Part shown: in pieces, positions 57,705 through 64,000 of the stretch
Layout: each line of letters opens with the position of its first letter
How positions within the stretch are numbered: position 1 is the first letter of the stretch
Assembly (NCBI GenBank): GCA_016792845.1
Contig: JAEUKH010000029.1
Span: 310,001-374,000, forward strand
Source: Myxococcales bacterium
GTDB taxonomy: Bacteria; Myxococcota_A; Polyangia; Polyangiales; Ga0077539
Direction: 5' to 3'
DNA: 64,000 bases
Made by a program: the position numbers and the translations under genes
Notes under the pieces: generated by a model
The model's database searches: none
The model's input: the letters and a program-made list of their open reading frames with translations, nothing else
What the model was told of the DNA's origin: nothing

Positions 57705-58696
57705 GTGACAACCTTACCTTGTTGATTGAACCAGTCGATGGTGCGCGCGAGCCCGTCGCCCAGGTTGACCTCAGGGCGGTACCCGAGCTGAGCCTGGGCC
57801 TTCGAGATGTTTACGGTCTGCGAGCGCGCCAAGATTGACACGGTGTAGGGCGTCAGCGGCGGCTCGCCGAGGGCGGTGACCCGCTCGGCCAAGGCCTCGT
57901 AGAGGGCCGCCGCCCGCAAGGCCACGGCGTAGGGCACGCGGCCCCGAGGGAGCGGCGCCCCGACCCCGCGCAGGCACTCGGTCAAGAAGGGCCAGAGGGC
58001 CACCGGAGCGCCGTTTGAGATGAAGTAACACTGACCGTGGGCGGCCTCGGCCTCTGCGGCGCGCAGGAGGGCCGCGGCGCAGTTGTCGACATAGGTGATG
58101 TCTTGAATGTTTTGCCCATCGCCGATGACCCGCAATCGGCCCGAGCGCGCCCGCGCGACGAGCCGTGGCAAGATCGACGTGTCGCCGGGCCCGAACACCC
58201 CGCGCGGCCGAACGATGCACCACTCGACACCGCCCGCGGCGCGGACGACGGCCTCGGCGAGGGCCTTGCTCTCACAATACGCCGCGAGATAACGGCGCGG
58301 CAGCGGTGAAGACTCATCGAGGTCGAACCCGTCGCGGTCGCCGAAGGCCACGCTCGCCGACGAGCAATGCACCACACGCCGCACCCGCGCTTGGGTCGCC
58401 GCGGTGATGACATGCCGGGTGCCCACCACATTGACCTCAAAGAAGTCTCGGCGGAGCCCCCACGGGCTGCTGAGCGCGGCCACATGAATCACAGCGTCGA
58501 CGTCGTTGAAGGCGAGGCCGAGCCCCGCGCGGTCAGAGAGCGCCACGGGCCAGCGGGTGCAGCGGGCTGAGTCGAGATGAAAGCCCGAGAAGTTACGACC
58601 CAGGGCCCGCACCGAGTAGCCCGCCGCGAGGGCCATTTCGCACAACCGTTTGCCCACAAAGCCCGTGGCGCCGGTGATGGCAAGGGTGGGCCTCAC
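57701..58696 (-). CDS. OleD-like NAD(P)-dependent reductase
   Basis: An extended SDR of the 3-beta-HSD/epimerase type, 331 residues. It has the nucleotide loop GATGFVG (9-15), the DAVIHVAALSSPWG segment, a Ser/Tyr/Lys triad with CSSAS near 111-115 and YCESK (Tyr140, Lys144), then RPRGVFGPGDTSILPRLVARA, YVDNCAAALLRAA, HGQCYFISNGAP and a C-terminal LGYRPEVNLGDGL. This matches OleD, which reduces a 2-alkyl-3-keto acid to the 3-hydroxy acid in head-to-head fatty-acid condensation. The GTG start overlaps the stop of the ligase gene (GTGA). Other 3-beta-HSD roles remain possible. Confidence 0.85.
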   Translation of the reverse strand: MRPTLAITGATGFVGKRLCEMALAAGYSVRALGRNFSGFHLDSARCTRWPVALSDRAGLGLAFNDVDAVIHVAALSSPWGLRRDFFEVNVVGTRHVITAATQARVRRVVHCSSASVAFGDRDGFDLDESSPLPRRYLAAYCESKALAEAVVRAAGGVEWCIVRPRGVFGPGDTSILPRLVARARSGRLRVIGDGQNIQDITYVDNCAAALLRAAEAEAAHGQCYFISNGAPVALWPFLTECLRGVGAPLPRGRVPYAVALRAAALYEALAERVTALGEPPLTPYTVSILARSQTVNISKAQAQLGYRPEVNLGDGLARTIDWFNQQGKVVT

Positions 58697-60330
58697 GAGA
58701 GCCTCTTGGCCGCCCAGGCCGCGAGGGTGTGCCGCAAGATCTTCGCGCGATGCCGCACATCGAGCGGAATGGCCGGGTGAATCAGAAAGTCTTCAATCAT
58801 CGCCGTCTCTCGGTGAACGCGGGCCCGCGCACGGAGCGCTGAGACGATCGCCGCCCGGGCTTGCGCGGCGCCGACGCGGTACCCCGGCTCAAGCTCGACC
58901 ACGACGACGGGTCGCTGCCGAGGCCGACCCCCGACCCCCACCAGGGCCGCCCGCGCCACCCCCGGAACGCCCTCAAAATGGCGCTCGATCACCGCGGTGT
59001 AGAGAACGCCCTCGGGCGTCTCGACGCGCTCGGATTTTCGCCCGCAGAACCAGAATCGCCCTTCAGCGTCGCGGCACCCGAGGTCGCCCATGCGATGCCA
59101 CCGCGTCGGTCGGCACTCGATCTTGCTGAGCCGCTCGGCCTCGGGCTGATCGAAATACCCCGGCGTCACCACCGGGCCCGCGATCACCAGCTCGCCGACC
59201 TCGCCGTGATCGAGCTGCATGGCCCGCGGATCACCCGTCATGGGCCCATCGGCGCAGGGCACGACCACCATCTCGACCCCTTGAAGCACCGTGCCGAGGT
59301 AGGTGCCTCGCCCCGGGTTGGCGTGCCACTCAGGCCCTCGGGCGCGGGTCAAGGGCATCGCCTCGGTGGCGCCGTACGAGACAAAGACCGCGGCGCCTTC
59401 GGGGAGAAAGCGCTCAAACTGCGAGACATGTCGCGTCGAAATCGGAGCACCCCCCGTCAGGAGGAGCCGAAGCGCGCTCGCGCCGAGCCGCGCGACATTC
59501 GAGGCCCCGGCGATGCGCTGCCAGCTCGTCGGCGCCGCAAAGGCGAAGCTCACCCGGTGCGTGACCAGCACGTCGATCACGCGCTCGGCGTCAAAGGCCG
59601 TCGGGCGCGTCGGGTCGATCGGCGCCAACACCGTCGTGCACCCGAGCGGCGGCCCCAACAACGCGAAGATCGCCAGCATCGCCAGCTGAACGTCGCGCGC
59701 CTCAATCGACAAGAGACCCCCGAGCGCAGACACCTGCGCCGACAAGACGCCGTGGCTGAAACACACGCCCTTCGAGGCCCCCGTGCTGCCACTCGTAAAC
59801 GCGATCAACGCGAGCGTGTCAGGCGTCACCGACGCAGGGGCCGCGAGGGGTTGCGCTGAACGAAGAATCGACTTGAGGTCGTGGTGGCCCAGGAGCGGCT
59901 CATTGCTCACTAGAATGCTGATTGTTGGCAAGAGATGTCGTGTCAAAAAAACAGACATGACCGCTGCTGAGACACCGATGAGCGCGCGGGCTGCGGTCGA
60001 CCTGGCGCATCGGAGGCCCTGACGGAGGCCCAAGCCAGGGTCAATGAACACCGGCACCGCCCCGAGGAGGAGCAGCGCATACGACACTGAAACCCATTCG
60101 ATGCAGGGCTTCAGCAGCACGATGACGCGATCACCCTGGCGGAGCCCGAGGCTGCGCAGCGCGTCTGCGTAGCGCCTCGCGAGGGTCGCGACCCCTTCGA
60201 AGCCGAGCGAACACCCGTTTGTCGGGTCAACCAGGCAGGGCTGGTCGCCCCGCACGGCGGCCATCGATAGCAAAAGATTTGAGGCGTTATGCTCAGGCCC
60301 AGGCGTTACCTCGGCGCTGGGGTCTTGCAT
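58693..60330 (-). CDS. OleC-like acyl-AMP ligase / beta-lactone synthetase
   Basis: An ANL-superfamily enzyme of about 545 residues. Motifs in order: LLLGAVPVFIDPGLGLRQGL near 100-120, the ATP loop FTSGSTGASKGVCFSHG, IFALLGPPLGCTTVLAPIDPTRP, VSYGATEAMPLTRA, MGDLGCRDAEGRFWFCGRKSERVETPEGVLYTAVIERHFEGVPGV. The FIDPGLGLR and FCGRKxxRVET blocks are typical of OleC, which uses ATP to close 3-hydroxy acids into cis-beta-lactones. The catalytic lysine near the C-terminus is not obvious. The ATG at 60330 gives the domain start; open frame continues 438 bases upstream but is Pro/Arg-rich and overlaps the divergent gene. It leads the left arm of the bidirectional lipid cluster. Confidence 0.82.
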   Translation of the reverse strand: MQDPSAEVTPGPEHNASNLLLSMAAVRGDQPCLVDPTNGCSLGFEGVATLARRYADALRSLGLRQGDRVIVLLKPCIEWVSVSYALLLLGAVPVFIDPGLGLRQGLRCARSTAARALIGVSAAVMSVFLTRHLLPTISILVSNEPLLGHHDLKSILRSAQPLAAPASVTPDTLALIAFTSGSTGASKGVCFSHGVLSAQVSALGGLLSIEARDVQLAMLAIFALLGPPLGCTTVLAPIDPTRPTAFDAERVIDVLVTHRVSFAFAAPTSWQRIAGASNVARLGASALRLLLTGGAPISTRHVSQFERFLPEGAAVFVSYGATEAMPLTRARGPEWHANPGRGTYLGTVLQGVEMVVVPCADGPMTGDPRAMQLDHGEVGELVIAGPVVTPGYFDQPEAERLSKIECRPTRWHRMGDLGCRDAEGRFWFCGRKSERVETPEGVLYTAVIERHFEGVPGVARAALVGVGGRPRQRPVVVVELEPGYRVGAAQARAAIVSALRARARVHRETAMIEDFLIHPAIPLDVRHRAKILRHTLAAWAAKRLS

Positions 60331-60398
60331 CGTAGATTCGTTTATGGCATCTTTCTGTCTCGCCCGCAAGTCTAACAAAGGGGCAGAGGGGTGTTCTG
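60331..60398. promoter_or_regulatory. bidirectional promoter region of the lipid cluster
   Basis: A 68-base gap between the divergent ligase and ketosynthase genes. It holds the ribosome-binding sequence GGGGCAGAGGGG for the right gene and AT-richer bits (gtagattcgtttatggcatc and tctaacaaagg). Leftward, TTGCGG and CATAAA 17 bases apart could be a weak promoter; this is uncertain. Both arms must be started from here. Confidence 0.45.
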
Positions 60399-61418
60399 AT
60401 GGGGGCTGCGTCGAAGCCGTTGGTGAGCCGTCGGGTGAAGGTTGCGGGGCTCGGCAAGTATTTGCCCGAGCGGGTGATCGCGAGCGCCGCGCTCGAAGCC
60501 GAGTTGGGGCTTGAGCCTGGCTGGGTCGAGCGGGTGACGGGGGTGCGCGAGCGGCGGCGCAAGGGGCCCGACGAGACGCAGGCGAGCATGGGGGCTCAGG
60601 CGGTGTTGGCCGCGTTGGCCGATGCGGGGTGCTCGCTCGATGACGTTGATTTGATCGTGTGCGGCTCGGGGCTGAGCCAGCAGGCGATTCCGTGTACGGC
60701 GGTGTTGCTTCAGCAGGCCTTGGGGCTCGCGGCGAGGGGGGTGCCGTGTTTCGATGTGAACAGCACATGCTTGAGCTTTGTTCACGCGCTCGACGTGGTG
60801 GGCGACCTCGTCGCGCGGGGCAGCTACCGCTGTGCCGTGGTGGTCTCGACCGAGGCGACCTCGGTCGGGCTGAACTGGTCAGAGCACGAGAGCGCGGTGC
60901 TCTTCGGTGATGGGGCCGCGGCGGCGGTGCTGGTGCCGACCCCCGAGGGCGAGCCGAGCCTGCTCTTTGAAGGCTGCTTTACCACCGACTCGCGCGGCGC
61001 CGCCCTCGCCGAGGTGAAGGGTTGCGGCACCGCCTGGCCGCCCTCAGACCCGGCGACTCCGCGCGAATACGCGCTCTTTCATATGCAGGGTACCCGCATC
61101 TTTCGTCACGCCATGAAACAGAGCGTCGGCTTCTTTACTGAGTATTCGACGCGTCTGCCCTTCGCGCTTGAGGCCTTTGCGGCGCTCTGCCCGCATCAGG
61201 CGAGCCTCGTCGCGATGCGGCTCACGGCGCGGGCCTGCGGCTTTCGCCAAGATCAGCTCGTTGAGAACATCGAGACCCACGGCAATTGTGTGTCTGCGTC
61301 GATCCCCATGGTGCTCCATGATGGGGTCCGCGGGGGGCGCATCCGTCGAGGCGATCGGGTGCTCCTCGCGGGCACCGCGGCGGGGCTCTCGGTGGGCGCG
61401 CTGGCGATGGTGTATTGA
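60399..61418 (+). CDS. OleA/FabH-like ketosynthase III
   Basis: A 339-residue thiolase-fold enzyme. The triad is Cys124 in DVNSTCLSFVHALD, His266 in ALCPHQASL and Asn296 in IETHGNCVSASIP, the C-H-N set of FabH and OleA. It starts VSRRVKVAGLGKYLPERVI, has the ALxxAGxxxxDVDLIVxGS block near 72-91 and a FGDGAAAAVL loop near 169-178. In its context with OleC- and OleD-like genes it should join two acyl-CoA chains head to head, but FabH-type acetyl-CoA/malonyl-ACP condensation is not excluded. The ATG follows GGGGCAGAGGGG. First gene of the right arm. Confidence 0.87.
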   Translation: MGAASKPLVSRRVKVAGLGKYLPERVIASAALEAELGLEPGWVERVTGVRERRRKGPDETQASMGAQAVLAALADAGCSLDDVDLIVCGSGLSQQAIPCTAVLLQQALGLAARGVPCFDVNSTCLSFVHALDVVGDLVARGSYRCAVVVSTEATSVGLNWSEHESAVLFGDGAAAAVLVPTPEGEPSLLFEGCFTTDSRGAALAEVKGCGTAWPPSDPATPREYALFHMQGTRIFRHAMKQSVGFFTEYSTRLPFALEAFAALCPHQASLVAMRLTARACGFRQDQLVENIETHGNCVSASIPMVLHDGVRGGRIRRGDRVLLAGTAAGLSVGALAMVY

Positions 61419-62041
61419 TGTCGCGCTTCGCTCACGTCTGGCGCAACGCGCGTTGGGTCTTGCCCTTCGCGGTGGTCAACAGCAGCATCTATTACTGGCT
61501 CAATCAGCATCCGTTGCGGGCGCCGCGAGAGCTTCCGTTGACGGCGATCGACCGCGCGGTGCCCTTCGTGCCGCTGACGCTCTGGCCCTACCTGATCTTG
61601 ATGTTGCCCGATCTGGTCTTGCCCCTGGCCTTGCGGGCGCGCGAAATCTTTCGCGACACCCTCATCGCCTATGTCATCGCCATCGCCTCGAACATGACCA
61701 TTTGGAGCCTCTGGCCGACGGTGTATCCGCGGCCCGCGGCGCCCAGCGGCGACGACCTCACGTCGGTGTGCTTTCGCATCATGGTCGAGGTCGACTCGCC
61801 CGCGAACTGCTTCCCCTCTGGGCACATTACCATCCCCGCGGTGGCGTGTTGGGGCCTCGCCCGAGAGCACCCGAAGCATCGCGGGCTCATCTGGGCGACG
61901 CTGCTGCTCTTCTCGGTCACGGTGTTGACCACCAAGCAACATTACTTCGTTGATATCCTCGGCGGCTTCGGCACGGCGTTCTGGGGCATCTTCTGGTCAA
62001 AGCAGATCGCACGTCGCTTGCGGCCTGGCGAGGTCGTGTGA
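61418..62041 (+). CDS. PAP2 family membrane phosphatase
   Basis: A 207-residue membrane protein with five or six hydrophobic helices. The PAP2 motifs 2 and 3 are visible: CFPSGHITIPAV near 128-139, and TVLTTKQHYFVDILGG near 167-182. Motif 1 (KXXXXXXRP) is not clear, as in the inositol-phosphoceramide-synthase-like branch. It should dephosphorylate or transfer head groups of a lipid phosphate. The ATG overlaps the ketosynthase stop (TGATG), so it belongs to the cluster. Confidence 0.82.
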   Translation: MSRFAHVWRNARWVLPFAVVNSSIYYWLNQHPLRAPRELPLTAIDRAVPFVPLTLWPYLILMLPDLVLPLALRAREIFRDTLIAYVIAIASNMTIWSLWPTVYPRPAAPSGDDLTSVCFRIMVEVDSPANCFPSGHITIPAVACWGLAREHPKHRGLIWATLLLFSVTVLTTKQHYFVDILGGFGTAFWGIFWSKQIARRLRPGEVV

Positions 62042-63255
62042 TGTTGAGCCTCTTCGGGGTTGCGCTGCGTAACATCGTTCGGAGCCCTCGGCGCTCGCTG
62101 CTGGTGTCGCTCGCGGTGATCGGCGGCTGCGCGGCGCTGGTGTTCATGCTCTCAATGAACAACGGGCTCGCGCAGATGATGGTGACCAACTCGGTGGGCC
62201 TGATGCTCGGTCACGTCCAGGTCGACGCGCCGGGGGCGAGGGGGTGGGTCAGCGCGGGGCCGGTGCTCGCCGCCGCGGCCGAAGATGCTGCGGTTCGGGG
62301 GGCGGCTCCGCGCCTCGACCTGCCGGTGTTGATGGGGCAGGGGGCGTCGCGTCGCGGCGCCTTGGTGCTGGGCGTCGTGCGGGGGCACGAAGCGGCGACG
62401 AGCACCTTTCCGTCGTTGGTGACCCGGGGGCGCATTCCGGGGCCCGATGAGGGCGACGCGGTGGCCTTGGGGGTCGACCTCGCGCGGTCGCTCGGGGTCA
62501 CGGTGGGGGCCGACGTCTCGCTCGTGTACTTTGACGCCGGCGAGCGGCTTCGCCCGACGACGCTCAGGGTGGTGGGCCTTGTCAGAGCGGGGTCTGAAGA
62601 CCTCGACGATCGGCTCGCCCTGGTGCCCCTGGCCACGGTTCAAGGGTGGCTCTCGCTCGACCCTGGGCTCGCGCGTCGGGTGGTGCTCCGCGCGCGAGAG
62701 AATCGTGACACCGAGGCTGTGGCGGGTCGGCTCCGCGCGCGGCTCGGGCCTGGGGCGCGGGTCCGCACCTGGGGTGAGGTTTCGCCGTTTCTTCAGGCGA
62801 TGGTCAACTTTCAACACGGCAGCGCCAACGTGGTGTTGATGTTTCTTTACATCGTGGTCGGCGCCGGGGTGGCCGCGATTCAATTGATGAGCATTCTCGA
62901 ACGCACGAGAGAGCTCGGCGTGCTGGCTTCGATCGGCTTCTCGCCGCGCCGCGTGGTGGCCCTGGTGGCGCTCGAGACGCTCTTGCTCGGCAGCCTCGCG
63001 GTGGCCTGCGGCCTCGGGCTCGGGTACGCGCTGGTGACCCTGGTGGGGCGGCTCGGCGGCATCGATGTTCGGGTCGCCGGCGGGGTCGGTCTTGAGGGGC
63101 TCGTCGGGATGGACCCGCACCTCGTTCCGGTCTTTTCACGCAAGGTCTTCGCGTACACCGCGGGCGTGGTGGGGCCGGTGTTGTTGTTGGGGGGCGTGCT
63201 CCCGGGCCTGAGGGCCGCGCGCATGACCCCGATGGAGGCCCTGCGTCGACCATGA
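62041..63255 (+). CDS. FtsX/LolC/MacB-type ABC transporter permease
   Basis: A 404-residue permease with one N-terminal helix (SLLVSLAVIGGCAALVFML), a large periplasmic domain (~45-255) and three C-terminal helices near 265-290, 310-340 and 370-395, the FtsX/LolCE layout. The coupling-type segment LERTRELGVLASIGFSPRRVVALVALE is conserved. The proteins move lipoproteins or lipids from the inner membrane outward. The ATG overlaps the PAP2 stop; a GTG one codon earlier is possible. Its ATPase is encoded by the next gene. Confidence 0.9.
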   Translation: MLSLFGVALRNIVRSPRRSLLVSLAVIGGCAALVFMLSMNNGLAQMMVTNSVGLMLGHVQVDAPGARGWVSAGPVLAAAAEDAAVRGAAPRLDLPVLMGQGASRRGALVLGVVRGHEAATSTFPSLVTRGRIPGPDEGDAVALGVDLARSLGVTVGADVSLVYFDAGERLRPTTLRVVGLVRAGSEDLDDRLALVPLATVQGWLSLDPGLARRVVLRARENRDTEAVAGRLRARLGPGARVRTWGEVSPFLQAMVNFQHGSANVVLMFLYIVVGAGVAAIQLMSILERTRELGVLASIGFSPRRVVALVALETLLLGSLAVACGLGLGYALVTLVGRLGGIDVRVAGGVGLEGLVGMDPHLVPVFSRKVFAYTAGVVGPVLLLGGVLPGLRAARMTPMEALRRP

Positions 63256-63923
63256 AGTCTCTCCTCTCGGGTGAATCGTTGGTGCGCCGATACGGTGACG
63301 TGACGGCCCTCGGCGGGGTCTCTCTTGAGCTCGCGCGGGGCGAAATTCTGGCCCTCGGCGGGCCCTCGGGCTCGGGCAAGACCACCCTCCTGGCCATGCT
63401 GGGTGGGCTCGAAACCCCAACCGAGGGGCGCGTGATGCTCGACGGGTACGACCTCTATGCGCTGTCTCACGCCGTGCGCGCCCGGGTGCGAGGCGATCGC
63501 GTCGGCTTCGTGTTTCAGACCCACAATCTCTTGAGCACTCTCACGGCCGAAGAGAACGTGATGCTGGCCGTTCAGCACGGCCCCAATCCCACGGGCGATC
63601 CCCGCGCCCGCGCCCGAGAGAGCCTCGCGCTCTTGGGGGTGACGCATGAGGCGGGTCGACTCCCGCGGGCGCTCTCGCTCGGGCAGCAGCAGCGCGTGGC
63701 CATCGCGCGGGCCTTGGCGGCTGGGCCTCCGGTCATCATCGCCGACGAGCCCACGGCCTCGCTCGACAGCCAGAGCGGGGCCGCCGTGCTCGACGCGCTG
63801 AAGCTCGCCGCGCAGCGCGGCTGTGCGGTGTTGCTCGCCACCCACGACCCGCGGTGCCTCGCGATCGCCTCGCGCGTCGTGACCCTCCGTGACGGCCGTT
63901 GCGAAGCGCCGCCTGCGGCGTAG
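63252..63923 (+). CDS. LolD/MacB-type ABC transporter ATPase
   Basis: A 223-residue ATPase with Walker A GGPSGSGKTT (36-45), a Q-loop in FVFQTHNLLSTLTAEENVML, the signature as LSLGQQQR (141-148), Walker B VIIADEP (161-167) and a switch His in LATHDP. The signature has Leu where Gly is usual (LSGGQ). The ATG overlaps the permease stop (ATGA). It powers the FtsX-type permease and lies at the end of the right arm; its stop is nine bases from a convergent gene. Confidence 0.92.
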   Translation: MKSLLSGESLVRRYGDVTALGGVSLELARGEILALGGPSGSGKTTLLAMLGGLETPTEGRVMLDGYDLYALSHAVRARVRGDRVGFVFQTHNLLSTLTAEENVMLAVQHGPNPTGDPRARARESLALLGVTHEAGRLPRALSLGQQQRVAIARALAAGPPVIIADEPTASLDSQSGAAVLDALKLAAQRGCAVLLATHDPRCLAIASRVVTLRDGRCEAPPAA

Positions 63924-63931
63924 TTGAAGCG

Positions 63932-64000
63932 TCAGGGCCGAAAATACGCTCTCACCTGTTCGCGCCAGGGGGCCGGTACGGGCATGCGCTCGACGCCCTC
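63932..64000 (-). CDS. partial gene, C-terminal end only
   Basis: An open frame on the minus strand runs from the window edge to a TGA at 63932-63934, giving 22 codons ending VPAPWREQVRAYFRP. It looks like a real protein end by codon use, and it is convergent with the ATPase gene. Family cannot be told. Confidence 0.4.
   Translation of the reverse strand, partial: EGVERMPVPAPWREQVRAYFRP

Noticed and set aside
60331-60768. Upstream extension of the ligase reading frame (146 codons)
   Set aside because: Pro/Arg/Ser-rich, no ANL sequence, and it would overlap the start of the divergent ketosynthase by about 370 bases.

Overview
The window is very GC-rich (codons end mostly in G or C), densely coded on both strands and free of tRNAs, rRNAs, phage genes and insertion sequences. 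Several features point to a myxobacterium (phylum Myxococcota, perhaps Polyangiales/Sandaracinaceae-like). These are an AgmX/PglI-type C-terminal domain, Hanks-type Ser/Thr kinases with PEGA domains, a myxobacterial-style PilZ protein, DUF2330 and cysteine-rich repeat lipoproteins, and many lipoproteins with Asp-Ala-Gly linkers. The genus is inference; no rRNA gene is present to test it.

Layout. 75-6209: a leftward run with a TetA-like MFS pump, a glutathione transferase and a maltose-type sugar ABC importer whose binding protein and MalF-type permease are fused. 6279-10546: an AgmX-like envelope protein, a family III CoA-transferase, an MpaB/DUF2236 oxygenase and a small unknown. 10550-17318: a leftward group of surface proteins (Cys-rich lipoprotein, PEGA protein, lipoprotein, GH13 amylase lipoprotein, C-terminally anchored protein). 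17550-19341: two paralogous exported proteins. 19611-24376: the translation operon rpsB-tsf-(membrane phosphatase)-pyrH-(Pro-rich membrane protein). 24379-29281: ppk1, two small envelope genes, prmA and a double-LCCL lipoprotein. 29487-31126: a divergent pair of accessory enzymes for unsaturated fatty-acid beta-oxidation. 31130-40921: prs, DUF2330, MOSC, lipoproteins, GNAT, msrA, an NlpC/P60-like protein, ybaB and recR. 41056-50441: a PilZ protein, a 1218-residue kinase, a membrane subtilase and a PEGA kinase. 50456-55766: nitroreductase, YceI, a PHP-domain lipoprotein, quinone oxidoreductase and an MFS transporter.

The right end (55810-63923) is the most notable part. Two tightly overlapped operons diverge from a 68-base gap. 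The left arm encodes an OleC-like acyl-AMP ligase/beta-lactone synthetase, an OleD-like reductase, a metallo-beta-lactamase-fold hydrolase and a fatty-acid desaturase. The right arm encodes an OleA/FabH-like condensing enzyme, a PAP2 phosphatase and a LolCDE/MacB-type ABC permease and ATPase. No OleB alpha/beta-hydrolase is visible. This reads as a system that condenses fatty acyl chains head-to-head, reduces and activates the product (perhaps to a beta-lactone), processes it with a lactonase-fold enzyme, and moves the lipid through the envelope. The enzyme assignments rest on motifs and order; the product is inferred.

No gap between genes exceeds about 270 bases. The longest (19342-19610, 32072-32332, 17319-17549, 48496-48704, 29282-29486) hold at most short hairpins or unresolved promoter regions. 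Many long antisense open frames are composition shadows and were left out.
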